Notes: generated by a model not told the origin, from the sequence alone. Shown: positions 44,401 through 53,799, counted from the stretch's first letter. The stretch: DNA of 64,000 bases from Collimonas sp. OK412 (GCF_900112135.1 NZ_FOLC01000001.1:493356-557355); one strand, 5' to 3'. Program-made: numbers and translations.

Positions 44401-44427
44401 CCGCCGGCATCTGGAGGAAGCCGGCGG
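44401..44427 (-). terminator. Possible terminator hairpin after the DUF4148 gene
   Basis: CCGCCGGC (44401-44408) and GCCGGCGG (44420-44427) form a perfect 8-bp stem with an 11-base loop. Read on the minus strand only a TTT follows, so terminator strength is doubtful. Confidence 0.4.
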
Positions 44428-44470
44428 CCAGGGCTGCTGGCTGCTTACTGAATTGCCAGTCTGGCAGCAA

Positions 44471-44755
44471 TCATGCGCCTGCGTAAATCGAATCGCCGGC
44501 GCCGTGTGTCGCGCTGTCCCGCAATTGCGCGGTTACCCGCTTGTGCTCAGGCAGGGCCGGAACGCTGGTGGCTGGATAGCTGCTGTCACTTTCCAGCAGC
44601 ATGCCCTGGGCTGCGGCAACGGTTACTTCGTGCTCAACCTGCGCCCTGGTCTGAGTGGAGACAAAGGGCTGTTCGGCAGGATAAGGGGCTTCGGCAAAAA
44701 CCGAAGCCGTTGCGGTGAGGGCGAGGATTGTCACTATCGTTTGTATGGTGCGCAT
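44471..44755 (-). CDS. DUF4148 domain exported protein
   Basis: A 94-residue protein with an N-terminal signal peptide (ILALTATASVFAEAP, cleavage after VFA) and a short TRAQVEHEVTVAAAQGML segment typical of DUF4148, a family common in Burkholderiales. Function unknown; likely periplasmic. It is transcribed toward the TetR gene. Confidence 0.8.
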   Translation of the reverse strand: MRTIQTIVTILALTATASVFAEAPYPAEQPFVSTQTRAQVEHEVTVAAAQGMLLESDSSYPATSVPALPEHKRVTAQLRDSATHGAGDSIYAGA

Positions 44756-45037
44756 GGTCGTTTTCCTAAAGAATGAAGGTGGGCGATAACGTCGGCTGTT
44801 CCCGCAACCTGGCGCTGAGCGCTTGGTGCGGAGCAGATGTTCGCCATCGCTGACAAGCAGTGTAGGCTTGCGCAGTAGACGATCTCATGACACAAGAATG
44901 ACAATTTTGTCACGCCAGCCAGGCAGTTCGTGGAGCATGTCGCCGGGCCCACATGGCAAAGGCAAAACCAGTAATTTTCCGTGCTGCTGCCAATTTTCCT
45001 CACATAATGGCAAACCGGCTGATCTGGAGGAGCAACA

Positions 45038-45463
45038 ATGGACTGGGTTTTCGAGCAGGACAACATGGACTGGGCGGCGCTTTCCCATCTTTACAAGATA
45101 GCGCCGCTGGGCGACAAGCATCCGGACGACCTGAAAACGGCGTTTACCAACAGCATGTTCACGTGCTTCGTATTCGATGGCGGCATCCTGGCCGGCGCCG
45201 GCCGGGCGCTGGCGGACGGCATCGATTGTTCCTATATCTGCGACGTCGCGATACACCCGGATTTCCAAGGACAGGGCCTGGGCAAGGCCATCATCGGCAA
45301 ATTGAGGGACCTGTCCGCCGGCCACAAGAAAATCATCCTCTATGCAGTCCCGGGCAAGGAAGGTTTTTACAAGAAGCTGGGCTTCAAGCGCATGAGCACG
45401 GCCATGGCGATTTTCAAGGACCAGGAGCGGGCGCTTGCCGCCGGCCTGGTTAACGACGCTTGA
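45038..45463 (+). CDS. GNAT-family N-acetyltransferase
   Basis: A 141-residue protein with GGAGG before the ATG. The acetyl-CoA loop is present as VAIHPDFQGQGLGKAIIGKL, followed by ILYAVPGKEGFYKKLGFKRM, the usual C-terminal GNAT block. Substrate unknown. It is convergent with the HD-domain gene. Confidence 0.92.
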   Translation: MDWVFEQDNMDWAALSHLYKIAPLGDKHPDDLKTAFTNSMFTCFVFDGGILAGAGRALADGIDCSYICDVAIHPDFQGQGLGKAIIGKLRDLSAGHKKIILYAVPGKEGFYKKLGFKRMSTAMAIFKDQERALAAGLVNDA

Positions 45464-45470
45464 GCAGCGC

Positions 45471-46160
45471 TTATCCGTGCCGGTGTTCCGGGTTCCGGCA
45501 GTGGGCGGCATGCTGCTTGCCGTCGCTCCAGGAAGAGCCCAGGATCAGGCTGCAAAAATCGATCCGCTTGTAGCGGGGATCTTTCAGCGCCAGCACGTCG
45601 GCCTTGACGTTGCCGAAGGTGGTTTGCGGCTTGTGCATGGTTCCCTGGGCGAAGGCGTCGATGATGCCTTGCTTGAAACCGGGGCCGCGCGGATGCGCTT
45701 GTACTACCTGGTTGCGCTGTTCCTCGCTGAATTCGTCGTAAGCCATGCCCAGGACATCCATTTCGACGCCGGCCGTCACCAGCGCCACCACCGGCTTTTT
45801 GTATTGCGGGATGCCGGGCGTGGTGTGCAGCGCGATGGCGTCCCATACCTGTTCGATATCGTATTCGGCGATGCCATAGCCGCGCAGGAAATCGCGCGCG
45901 GCGTTTGCGCCGTCCACTTCGAAACGGTCGTGCTTGCTGCTGTAGCTGTCGACCAGCCCCATGTCATGGAACATGGCGCCGATGTACAGCAGTTCGGGAT
46001 TGTAGTGCAGCCCTTTGCGGGCGCCGGCCAGCGCGCCGAACAGGAACACGCGGGTGGAATGGTGGAACAGCAGGTCTGATTCGGTGTCGCGCACCAGCTG
46101 GGTGGCGGCGCGCGCCATGGCGCTGTCGGGGATGGTGATGCCGGCGATAGTGTTGCTCAT
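45471..46160 (-). CDS. HD-domain protein, cyanamide hydratase-like
   Basis: A 229-residue protein. The HD motif is visible: HHSTRVFLFGAL supplies the first His, and AMFHDMGLVD the HD pair. The later AIALHTTPGIPQ carries a further His. Overall arrangement resembles cyanamide hydratase-like HD proteins that hydrate small nitriles, though phosphohydrolase activity is possible. AGGAG precedes the ATG. Transcribed divergently from the GlxA-type regulator, which may control it. Confidence 0.85.
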   Translation of the reverse strand: MSNTIAGITIPDSAMARAATQLVRDTESDLLFHHSTRVFLFGALAGARKGLHYNPELLYIGAMFHDMGLVDSYSSKHDRFEVDGANAARDFLRGYGIAEYDIEQVWDAIALHTTPGIPQYKKPVVALVTAGVEMDVLGMAYDEFSEEQRNQVVQAHPRGPGFKQGIIDAFAQGTMHKPQTTFGNVKADVLALKDPRYKRIDFCSLILGSSWSDGKQHAAHCRNPEHRHG

Positions 46161-46333
46161 TATATGCTCCTGGTAGAGGGTTGGCCGTCACGGGACGATG
46201 CAGTCCACTGTAAATCCAGGCCGGCTCCGCTACAATGCCAGGCATGCGCTGAACGCGGCCAAGCGTACGGTTTTTCCTGCCAGCGCCGTTCAAGGTGGGC
46301 ACGATTTTTCAGAGGCGGTCAAAGGCGTTTTGA

Positions 46334-47293
46334 ATGCGTACTGTTGCGATTGCGATTTTCCCGGGTGTCCAGGCGCTCGATGTGGCAGGGCCGCTGGACG
46401 TGTTTGCAGAAGCCAACGGCTTTCTTGCCGCCGGCGAGGCTTATGCGCTGACCCTGGTGGGCGCCAGCCACGAACCCGTGCGGGCTTCGAACGGCATGCG
46501 CTTGCTGCCGGACCGCACATTCGCGGAATCGAGCGGCGGCTACGATATCGCCCTGGTCGCCGGCGGCCCGTCCTTGCCGGACGACGCACCGGACCAAGGC
46601 ATGACCGCGTGGCTGCTGAAGGCGGCCATGTACAGCCAACGCTACGGCGCGATATGCACCGGCGCTTTTGCGCTGGGCCATGCCGGATTGCTGGACGAGC
46701 GCCACGTCACCACCCATTGGCAGAATGCCTCGCACCTGGCGCAGCGTTTTCCGCGCGCCCGGGTCGAACTCGATCGCATCTACATCCGCGACGGCAACCT
46801 GGTGACGTCGGCAGGGGTGACTGCCGGCATCGACGTTTCTTTAGCGCTGGTGGCGGAAGACCACGGGCCGCGCCTGGCGCTTGCGGTTGCCAAACGGCTG
46901 GTGGTGGTGGCGCAGCGGCGCGGCGGCCAGTCGCAGTTCAGCCCTTTCCTCAGCGCGCCGGCGGATGAAAATTCGCCGGTAGCCAAAGTCCAGGCTTATG
47001 TCATGGAACACATCGGCGAGAATTTCACGGTGGCGAAACTTGCCGCCGTGGCTGGCATGAGCGCGCGCAATTTCGCTCGCGTGTTTGTCGAGGTGAGCCA
47101 GCTTACCCCGCATGAATTTGTCGAGCGCGCGCGGGTTGACGCGGCCCGCAGCCTGCTGGAGAGCAGCGATGCAGCGCTGAAGGCGGTTGCCTACGACTGC
47201 GGCTTCGGCAACGCCGACCGCATGCGCATCGTGTTCAACCGGCGGCTGGGCGTGTCGCCCAATGAATACCGCGCCAGCTTCCGTAAAACATGA
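46334..47293 (+). CDS. GlxA-family AraC-type regulator with DJ-1/PfpI domain
   Basis: A 319-residue protein. The first 190 residues are a DJ-1/PfpI amidase-like domain (IAIFPGVQALDVAGPLDVF, then AICTGAFALGHAGLLD, with the nucleophile-elbow Cys in the ICTGAF segment). The last 100 are two AraC helix-turn-helices (VAKLAAVAGMSARNFARVF; AVAYDCGFGNADRMRIVF). It is divergent from the HD-domain gene across about 170 bases, a typical place for its target promoter. Confidence 0.93.
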   Translation: MRTVAIAIFPGVQALDVAGPLDVFAEANGFLAAGEAYALTLVGASHEPVRASNGMRLLPDRTFAESSGGYDIALVAGGPSLPDDAPDQGMTAWLLKAAMYSQRYGAICTGAFALGHAGLLDERHVTTHWQNASHLAQRFPRARVELDRIYIRDGNLVTSAGVTAGIDVSLALVAEDHGPRLALAVAKRLVVVAQRRGGQSQFSPFLSAPADENSPVAKVQAYVMEHIGENFTVAKLAAVAGMSARNFARVFVEVSQLTPHEFVERARVDAARSLLESSDAALKAVAYDCGFGNADRMRIVFNRRLGVSPNEYRASFRKT

Positions 47294-47316
47294 GTTCTTG
47301 CCGCAGTTTCAGATCA

Positions 47317-48933
47317 TCAGATGACAAAAAATCCGTGGCTGCCGTCGGCCGCCAGCTGCGCCACCAGGCCGTATTCCCAATCCAGGTATGCCTGCATTGC
47401 CGCAACCGGGTTGTCGGTGCCTTCATACGGTCGCCGGTAGCGGTCGATGCGAGGGGATGCCAGCGCGGTCTCCCCTGACTCCAGCGGCAAGCCGGCGGCG
47501 ATCCAGGCAGCAGTGCCGCCTTTCAGCACAAACACCGGCTTGCTGCTCAGCTGTTGCACGTCGCCGGCCGCGTAGCCTGCCAGCAGGCTGCTGCCGCAGG
47601 TCAGCACGTAACGCTCGGCGCCTGGTGTCTGCCGCAATACCTGCGCCAATTGCGAGCGCAGCGCGAAGCGCGCGCCGGGGATGTGCTGCTTGACGTAGTT
47701 GGCGCTGCCGGTGAAATCGAGCAGCACGGTGCCCGGCCCGTCTTGCAGCCATTGCGCCAGCTGCTGCGGGGTGACCGGCTCGTGCGGCGGCGCCGGCGGC
47801 AAGACCTGCGCCGGCTGGCCGCTTTCGCTGAAATGCGCCGGCTGCAAACCGTCCAGCACGTGGACTTCCCACCCCATCTGCGCCAGCCAGGAGGCGGTCA
47901 TGTTAGCGCGCACGCCATCGTCGTCCGCCAGCACGATACGGGCGCCGCGCACCGGCGCTGCGTGGTCGGTTTCCTGCACCAGCTGGCCGCCCGGAGCGGA
48001 ACTGAAGCCGGGCAGGTGGCCGGCGGCATATTCTTCCGGCGTACGGACGTCGAAGCGGTAGGTAGTGCGGCCGGTTTCATTGTTCCATTGCGCCAGCGCC
48101 GCCAGCCCGGCGCGGCCGACCCGGGCCTGGTCCGCCACTTGCCGGCTCGACCTGGCTGCCTGCAGGTGGTGGCTGCTGCCGGCGGGATCCGTGGGACGTT
48201 CGGCAAAACGCTGCGTCTTGCCGTGTTCCAGCTGCTGCCCGGCCAGGGTCCAGCCGATGGTGCCGTTACGCAAGGCGCTGACCGGATTCGGGATGCCGGC
48301 GTTGATCAGCGACTGGCTGCCGATGATGCTGCGCGTGCGTCCGGCGCAATTGACGATGACCCGGGTTTCCGGACGCGGCGCCAGCGCGCGCACGCGCAGC
48401 ACCAGTTCGGCGCCGGGCACGCTGACGCTGCCGGGGATGCTCATGGTGTTGTATTCGTCGAAACGGCGCGCATCGAGCAGCACCACGTCGGCATCGGCAT
48501 CCAGCAGGGCCTTGACTTCGGGCGCCGACAGCGATGGCGTGTGGCGTTGCGATTCCACCAGTTCGCCAAACGCCTTGCTGGGCGCATTGACGTCGCGGAA
48601 GATTTCGCCGCCGGCGTCGCGCCAGCCCTGCAAGCCGCCGTCCAGCTGATGCACGGCGCTGTAGCCGAGCTGCAGCAGGCGTTGCGCGGCTGGTCCGGCC
48701 AGCCCTTCGCCGTCGTCGTAGACCACGATGACAGTGTCGCGGCGCGGTATGCGCGCATAGGCTTCCAGTTCGATACGTCCCAGCGGCAGGTTGGCGGCGA
48801 ACAGCGGGTGCGCTTCAGCGAACGGCGCTTCTTCGCGTACGTCGAGCAGCGCGATTTCCTGGCGCGCCAGCAGTGCGGCATGGACTTGCTGGAACGAAAG
48901 CGTGGCAAAAGTGGCTTGGCGGAGATGGGTCAT
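47317..48933 (-). CDS. Rhodanese-related sulfurtransferase with four rhodanese modules
   Basis: A 538-residue protein of four rhodanese-like modules. Each has a substrate-loop or entry signature: ALLDVREEAPF (first), VVLLDARRFDEYNTM with active-site VNCAGRTRS (second), YRFDVRTPEEYAAGHLPGF (third) and VLLDFTGSANYVKQHIPGA with LTCGSSLLAG (fourth). Cys is present in the second and fourth loops. It starts in an ATGA overlap with the cysteine dioxygenase gene. It probably processes sulfane sulfur or sulfinate-derived sulfur from cysteine breakdown. Confidence 0.92.
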   Translation of the reverse strand: MTHLRQATFATLSFQQVHAALLARQEIALLDVREEAPFAEAHPLFAANLPLGRIELEAYARIPRRDTVIVVYDDGEGLAGPAAQRLLQLGYSAVHQLDGGLQGWRDAGGEIFRDVNAPSKAFGELVESQRHTPSLSAPEVKALLDADADVVLLDARRFDEYNTMSIPGSVSVPGAELVLRVRALAPRPETRVIVNCAGRTRSIIGSQSLINAGIPNPVSALRNGTIGWTLAGQQLEHGKTQRFAERPTDPAGSSHHLQAARSSRQVADQARVGRAGLAALAQWNNETGRTTYRFDVRTPEEYAAGHLPGFSSAPGGQLVQETDHAAPVRGARIVLADDDGVRANMTASWLAQMGWEVHVLDGLQPAHFSESGQPAQVLPPAPPHEPVTPQQLAQWLQDGPGTVLLDFTGSANYVKQHIPGARFALRSQLAQVLRQTPGAERYVLTCGSSLLAGYAAGDVQQLSSKPVFVLKGGTAAWIAAGLPLESGETALASPRIDRYRRPYEGTDNPVAAMQAYLDWEYGLVAQLAADGSHGFFVI

Positions 48934-49538
48934 GTTTTTTTCAATTCGCTGGAACGGTCCCAGATATTCGGCAAATGGGTGTTGGAATAGCCCGAGATGA
49001 AGGTTTTGCTGCTGCCGTCTTCGGCATATACGGAACGCTGTACCGCGCCGATGTTGGCGCCGTAGACATGGATGCTGATCGAGACGCTGTCGGCATAGGC
49101 ATTGCGCACCTGGTGGATATCGCCGGCGCTCGGCGACAGCGTTTCGACCGTGCCCGGCGTCAGCTTGAGCGCCGCGCCGTCTGCCTGCAGGCCGCCGCCG
49201 GCGTTGCGCTTGTAGGCTTGCGCGTACTCGGCGCCGCGCAGCATGCCGATCAAGCCCCATACCGTATGGTCGTGGATCGGCGTTGTCTGCCCCGGCCCCC
49301 AGACAAAACTGACTATCGAAAACCGCTCGGCCGAATCGGCATGCAGCAGGTATTGCTGGTAGCGCTCCGGCTGCGGCTGGGCGTAGGCGTCCGGCAGCCA
49401 GTCGTCGACCGCGATCAGTGCATGCAGCAGGGCGCCGCCGTCGCGCAGGATCTGCGCTTCCGGCGGCCGGTTGTCGAGCAGGGCGGCAAATGCGGTGACA
49501 AAGTCGCGCAGCCGGCCGGGATTGTGTGGTTGAGGCAT
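48930..49538 (-). CDS. Cysteine dioxygenase
   Basis: A 202-residue cupin; the ATG at 49538 follows AGGAAAAG and is preferred to 49598. The metal-binding PIHDHTVWGLIG (H-x-H) and SISIHVYGANIG (third His) are those of bacterial cysteine dioxygenase type I, which oxidises L-cysteine to cysteine sulfinate. Its neighbour, the multi-rhodanese gene, is translationally coupled, a common pairing in Burkholderiales. Confidence 0.93.
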   Translation of the reverse strand: MPQPHNPGRLRDFVTAFAALLDNRPPEAQILRDGGALLHALIAVDDWLPDAYAQPQPERYQQYLLHADSAERFSIVSFVWGPGQTTPIHDHTVWGLIGMLRGAEYAQAYKRNAGGGLQADGAALKLTPGTVETLSPSAGDIHQVRNAYADSVSISIHVYGANIGAVQRSVYAEDGSSKTFISGYSNTHLPNIWDRSSELKKT

Positions 49539-49623
49539 GCTTCTCTTTTCCTGTTTCGATACCGACAAGGATAAAGCATGCAGGATAACGCCGCTCAACC
49601 GCCAAGCGGCCGTGCCGCTGCTG

Positions 49624-50640
49624 TCAGCCGTTGCGGAACAGGAAGCTGTAAGCGTTCAGCGCCGGCACGCCGCCCAGGTGGGCGTACAGCACCCGGGAGC
49701 CGGCCGGGAATTCGCCCAGCCGCACTTTCTCTATCATGCCGTGCATGGATTTGCCTTCGTACACCGGGTCGGTCAGCATGCCCTCCATGCGCGCGCACAG
49801 GCGGATCGCTTCCAGCGTGCCGTCGTTCGGCAAGCCGTATTCGGGGCCGCCGAAACGCGTGTCCAGCACCACATCGCGGGCCGTGATGTCGCGCCCCAGT
49901 TCGACCAGCCCGGCGGTATTCTTTGCGATGCGCAGGATCTGCTCGAAGGTTTGCTGCGGCTTGGCCGAAGCGTCGATGCCGATCACGCGCTCGGCCCGGC
50001 CGTCGGCTGCAAAGCCGACCAGCATGCCGGCCTGGGTGCTGCCGGTTACCGAGCAGGTGACGATGTAGTCGAACTTGAAGCCCAGCTCGGCTTCCTGCTG
50101 CCGTACTTCTTCCGCAAAACCGACGAAGCCGAGGCCGCCGCGCGGATGCTCCGAGCAGCCGGCCGGAATCGGGAACGGCTTGCCGCCGGCCTTGCGCACA
50201 TCGTCCATGGCTTGCTCCCAGCTCTGGCGGATGCCGATGTCGAAACCGGCGCTGTCGAGCCGCACCTCGGCGCCGAGGATGCGCGACATCTCGATGTTGC
50301 CGACCCGGTCGTATACCGCATCCGAATAGTTCACCCAGTTTTCCTGCACCAGCAGGCACTTCAGGCCCAGGTGCGCAGCTACCGCGGCGACTTGGCGCGT
50401 CTGGTTCGACTGGATGCCGCCGATCGACACCAGCGTGTCGTAGCCGCCCTCCAGCGCTTCCGGGATCAGGTACTCAAGCTTGCGGGTCTTGTTGCCGCCG
50501 AACGCCAGGCCGCTGTTGCAGTCTTCGCGTTTTGCGTAGAGCTCGACCTTGCCGCCGAGATGGGCGCTGAGGCGCGGCAGCGGCTGGATCGGCGTTGGCC
50601 CGAAGGTGAGCGGATAGCGGGGAAATTTCTGCAGGTTCAT
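49624..50640 (-). CDS. acdS: 1-aminocyclopropane-1-carboxylate deaminase
   Basis: A 338-residue PLP enzyme that cleaves ACC, the plant ethylene precursor, to ammonia and 2-oxobutyrate. The N-terminus [19 protein letters not shown] and the PLP lysine K51 ([11 protein letters not shown]) are as expected. The residues that separate true AcdS from D-cysteine desulfhydrase are both present: E295 (VYEGKSMHG) and L322 ([10 protein letters not shown]). The gene is divergent from an Lrp-type regulator. It points to a plant-associated lifestyle. Confidence 0.96.
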   Translation of the reverse strand: MNLQKFPRYPLTFGPTPIQPLPRLSAHLGGKVELYAKREDCNSGLAFGGNKTRKLEYLIPEALEGGYDTLVSIGGIQSNQTRQVAAVAAHLGLKCLLVQENWVNYSDAVYDRVGNIEMSRILGAEVRLDSAGFDIGIRQSWEQAMDDVRKAGGKPFPIPAGCSEHPRGGLGFVGFAEEVRQQEAELGFKFDYIVTCSVTGSTQAGMLVGFAADGRAERVIGIDASAKPQQTFEQILRIAKNTAGLVELGRDITARDVVLDTRFGGPEYGLPNDGTLEAIRLCARMEGMLTDPVYEGKSMHGMIEKVRLGEFPAGSRVLYAHLGGVPALNAYSFLFRNG

Positions 50641-50809
50641 GGAAGTCGCTCCTGGGATTGAAGGGAATCCGCGCGGCGCAGCGGCGCCGCCGGGACGAAA
50701 TCCATATTAAAATCAATCGCTGGAATCAGGGTTGCAAGTTTTGACGGAAATTCAGATCTAAAAAACGAATTTGTGTTGATTGAATGTTTTTTATTCTGGA
50801 AAGAAGGAT
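50641..50809. promoter_or_regulatory. Divergent acdS/acdR promoter region
   Basis: Its right half (50700-50800) is AT-rich. It contains inverted arms AAATTC/GAATTT around a 13-base AT-rich centre (about 50751-50775) and AATCAA/TTGATT further apart. These are candidate Lrp-type sites, but I could not delimit a box with confidence. Confidence 0.45.
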
Positions 50810-51319
50810 ATGAAAGCAACAAAATTGCGCCAGAAGGCGGCACCTGCCGATGTTCCTGCCGTCGCCATGGATCGCACCGACCGCGCCATCCTCAAGTTGC
50901 TGCAGCGCGATGCGTCGGTATCGAATGTGGCGTTGGCGGCCAAGGTGAACCTGAGCGCGCCGGCTTGCCTGCGGCGCGTCGAACGGCTCAAGGAACTGGG
51001 GCTGATCAGCGGCATCGTGGCCTTGCTCAATCCGCGCGCGCTGGATGCCGGGACGCTGGTGATGATCGGGGTGGTGCTGGATCGCTCAACGCCGGAATCG
51101 TTTGCCGATTTCGAGCGGGCGGCGCAGAAGGTTTCGGGTTGCCTTGAATGCCATGTAGTCACGGGGGAGTTCGACTACTTCATGCTGTTGCGGACCAAGG
51201 ACAACGATAGTTATAACCGGCTTCATGCGGAACAGCTGCTGTACCTGCCGGGAGTGCGGCAGATCCGCACATTCATGGTGCTCAAGCAGGTTCTATCAAC
51301 GACCCAGCTGCCGCTGTAG
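50810..51319 (+). CDS. acdR: Lrp/AsnC-family regulator of acdS
   Basis: About 169 residues from the ATG at 50810; a TTG at 50780 is an alternative. The N-terminal helix-turn-helix reads LDxxDRAILKLLQRDASVSN-like, here MDRTDRAILKLLQRDASVSN, and is followed by a C-terminal RAM domain (CLECHVVTGEFDYFMLL). Lrp-type proteins divergently coded next to acdS (AcdR) activate it in response to ACC. This assignment rests on neighbourhood and family. Confidence 0.88.
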   Translation: MKATKLRQKAAPADVPAVAMDRTDRAILKLLQRDASVSNVALAAKVNLSAPACLRRVERLKELGLISGIVALLNPRALDAGTLVMIGVVLDRSTPESFADFERAAQKVSGCLECHVVTGEFDYFMLLRTKDNDSYNRLHAEQLLYLPGVRQIRTFMVLKQVLSTTQLPL

Positions 51320-51338
51320 GGAAACAGGCGGCAGCTGG
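51304..51338. terminator. Hairpin between acdR and the YXWGXW gene
   Basis: CCAGCTGCCGC (51304-51314) and GCGGCAGCTGG (51328-51338) form a perfect 11-bp stem overlapping the acdR stop. A T-run occurs only farther down (about 51361-51368). It may act in both directions for the convergent genes. Confidence 0.5.
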
Positions 51339-51349
51339 TTCGAGGCTGC

Positions 51350-51766
51350 TTAGCAGTTGCCTTTTTTTGCCTGCCCTGGAGGGCAGTGATAACGGCCGCC
51401 GTCGTCATCACGGCGGTCATCACGGCGATCGTAGCGGTCTTCACGGCGGTCGTCGCCACGGCGCCAGCCGCCGCGGTTCAATTCCCAGCCGTTGCTGCCT
51501 TGGCGCCACTCCGGACGGCTGTACTGGTAGCCGCTGCGAGCACGTTCCCAATGGCCGCCGGCCCAGACGTGGCGGCCGCCATCCCAGTTCCAGTAGCCTG
51601 GCGCCCAGACATAGCCGACCCGCGGCGGCGGCACGACCTCATAGCGCGGCGGCGGCGGCGGGGTGCCGATGGTGATGTTGACGCCGATCTGCGCCATTGC
51701 CTGGCTTGGCATAAAGGCGGTAGCGCTCAGTGCTGCCAGCGCTGCCGCGCAAAGGATGCGTTTCAT
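51350..51766 (-). CDS. YXWGXW-repeat-type exported protein
   Basis: A 138-residue protein with a signal peptide (ILCAAALAALSATAFM, cleavage after SQAMA). A Pro-rich segment leads to WAPGYWNWDGGRHVWAGGHW, the Trp repeat of this betaproteobacterial periplasmic/outer-membrane family. The C-terminus is a highly charged Asp/Arg tract ending CPPGQAKKGNC. Function unknown; possibly envelope stress-related. Confidence 0.85.
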   Translation of the reverse strand: MKRILCAAALAALSATAFMPSQAMAQIGVNITIGTPPPPPRYEVVPPPRVGYVWAPGYWNWDGGRHVWAGGHWERARSGYQYSRPEWRQGSNGWELNRGGWRRGDDRREDRYDRRDDRRDDDGGRYHCPPGQAKKGNC

Positions 51767-51969
51767 GTTTTCTCCCTCAGTTGTTTGGTTGTAAAACTAT
51801 ATCTGTTATTTTTTCAGAACCAAGCAATGATGCAATAAATTACACTTCGACGCATCGCCTTACATGCGTTAAATTTTGTTAAGACCATCAATTTATATAA
51901 CGTTTGCATCAAGGAATGCCGATGCGGCAGTCGCCAAGGTAACAAACTGGACCTTGAAATGAGAAAATA

Positions 51970-51998
51970 CGGCGGCCGGAGTATTGCTCCGGTCGCCG
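51970..51998 (-). terminator. Terminator after the COG4705 genes
   Basis: CGGCGGCCGGAG (51970-51981) and CTCCGGTCGCCG (51987-51998) pair over 12 bp with one G-U and a 5-base loop. On the minus strand it is followed by a T-rich stretch (TATTTTCTC), as expected for the minus-strand gene ending at 52035. Confidence 0.75.
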
Positions 51999-52034
51999 CA
52001 TTGATTGGATGACGTGAGTATGCAGTACGAAGAA

Positions 52035-52793
52035 TCAATGGGCCTGTTGCGCCGGCCTTTGCCGGAAAAACAGGATACAGCCCAGGATGAAGGCGAACAG
52101 CGCCAGCGATGCGGAATAGCGGCTTAACGCCAGGCCGCCGGCATTGAGAGGCTTGTCGAGGAAATCGCCGACCACCGCGCCCAGCGGGCGGGTCAGGATG
52201 AATGCGGCCCAGAACAGCGCGGTGCGCGATATGCGGGTTCTGTAGTAAGCCAGCACCAGCAGCGCCAGCAGTCCGCCGAACAACAGCGCGGCGCCGGTGT
52301 AGCCGAGGCCGGCGGTATCCGCGGTCCAGTCGCCCAGCGCCGTGCCCAGGGTCTGGGAAAACATGATGGTCAACCAGTAAAACATCTCGGCCTTGGGGGT
52401 GTTGACGGTCGCTACCGATATCGTGCCAAGCGTGCGGTGCCAGATCGCCAGCGACGCCATCAGCAGGATAAACAGCAGGGAACTGCCGCCGGCATAGCCG
52501 ATACCGAGCGAACGGTCGGCAAAGTCCGCCAGCGTGGTGCCTACCATGGTGGTGGCGATGATGGTGGCCCAGTACAGGAACGGGTGGAAACCCTTGGCCC
52601 TGACCTGGGCAAACACGGCAACCAGGAAGACTGCCGCGAAAATGGCGGTGGCCACCAGGTAGCCGAGGTTCATCGACATGGAGACGGCGTCGCCGCCGGT
52701 TTCACCTAGCGTGGTGGCGGCTATCTTGATGATCCAAAAGAGCAAGGTGACCTCCGGGACCTTGCTCAGGCTGCGTTCGAGAGACTGGTTCAT
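52035..52793 (-). CDS. COG4705-type multi-span membrane protein (copy 2)
   Basis: A 252-residue integral membrane protein with about eight hydrophobic segments. Internal pseudo-repeats of the form TTLGETGGD, TTLADFADRSLG, ALGDWTADTAGLGYTGA and AVVGDFLDKPLNAGG are the COG4705 pattern, each ending in an acidic residue in a membrane-edge GD/AD motif. Function unknown. It is paralogous to the gene just upstream (52829) and likely co-transcribed. Confidence 0.88.
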   Translation of the reverse strand: MNQSLERSLSKVPEVTLLFWIIKIAATTLGETGGDAVSMSMNLGYLVATAIFAAVFLVAVFAQVRAKGFHPFLYWATIIATTMVGTTLADFADRSLGIGYAGGSSLLFILLMASLAIWHRTLGTISVATVNTPKAEMFYWLTIMFSQTLGTALGDWTADTAGLGYTGAALLFGGLLALLVLAYYRTRISRTALFWAAFILTRPLGAVVGDFLDKPLNAGGLALSRYSASLALFAFILGCILFFRQRPAQQAH

Positions 52794-52828
52794 GCGGATT
52801 TCCTTTCGATATCAGGTCTGTTGCCTGG

Positions 52829-53593
52829 TTATTGCTTCAGGCGTTGCGGGACCAGCGACAGATAAGTAACCATGCCGACGATCAGCGCCAGGAAAACGAT
52901 GCTGGCTTCTATCGTGCCGAAGCCCAGGCCGCCATTGCTTGCCGGTTGCGACAGCAGGTCGCCGCAGGATGCGCCGAAAGGGCGCGTCAATACATAGGCT
53001 ACCCAGAAGCAGGCCACGGCGTCGGCCTTGAACACGTAGCGGAACAAGGCGACTGCCGCAATCAGGCCGCCGAACAGCAGCGCGGAATTGGCGTAGCCGA
53101 GTTGCAAGCCTTCGGCCAGCCAGTCGCCGGCTGCAGTGCCGAGGGCGAAAGTGAATAAGATCGCGGCCCAGTAAAACAGTTCACGCCTGGGGCTGTCGAT
53201 TGACTGGATGGAAAGTGTTTTTTCCTGTGCATGCCAGACGGCGAAAGTGGCGATCAGGGCTATGCTGAACAAAGCGGTCGAGGCCGCCAGCGGTACATTG
53301 AGCTGGTCAGTCAGGTTGTCGGTGACCAGGGTGCCGAATACGCTGACGAACACCACGGTGATCCAGTACAGCGCAGGCACATAGCGGCTGGCGCGCAGCT
53401 GGAACAGCAGCGCGACGATAAACAACATGCCCGTCAGCGCGGTAGTCGCGGCCAGGCCGAAATGCAGATTGGCATTCAAGAAATCCGCGGCTGTCTCGCC
53501 GACCGTGGTGGACATCATCTTGATGATCCAGAACAGCACGGTGACTTGCGGTACCTTGTTCAGCCAATATCTTGCGCCTGGCAGTGTGTTCAT
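52829..53593 (-). CDS. COG4705-type multi-span membrane protein (copy 1)
   Basis: A 254-residue protein from the ATG at 53593, which is preceded by GGAGG; an upstream ATG at 53620 is less likely. It shares the order of motifs with its neighbour: VTVLFWIIKMMSTTVGETAAD, LVTDNLTDQLNV, GTAAGDWLAEGLQLGYANSA and RPFGASCGDLLSQPASNGG. Tandem paralogues suggest a heteromeric or redundant membrane function. Confidence 0.88.
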   Translation of the reverse strand: MNTLPGARYWLNKVPQVTVLFWIIKMMSTTVGETAADFLNANLHFGLAATTALTGMLFIVALLFQLRASRYVPALYWITVVFVSVFGTLVTDNLTDQLNVPLAASTALFSIALIATFAVWHAQEKTLSIQSIDSPRRELFYWAAILFTFALGTAAGDWLAEGLQLGYANSALLFGGLIAAVALFRYVFKADAVACFWVAYVLTRPFGASCGDLLSQPASNGGLGFGTIEASIVFLALIVGMVTYLSLVPQRLKQ

Positions 53594-53799
53594 GACGGCC
53601 TCCGGAGTGGATGGTTGCAAATGGGTCGTTGCAGGCAGTCTGGAACCCCAGACTTAGCTCAACCATAGTGCATGCCATCCAGCCGCCGTCAGGAGCGCAA
53701 GCGTGCGGCCGCGCGATGGCGGGAGAATTGCCGTCTGTCATCAGGTGGTCATCGAAACAATCGATAATCGACGGACTTTATACTCAAGCCCACATCGCC

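Noticed and set aside
44734..45066. 110-codon minus-strand frame upstream of the DUF4148 gene
   Set aside because: No start signal and unlike any protein; it overlaps the DUF4148 start and its likely promoter region.
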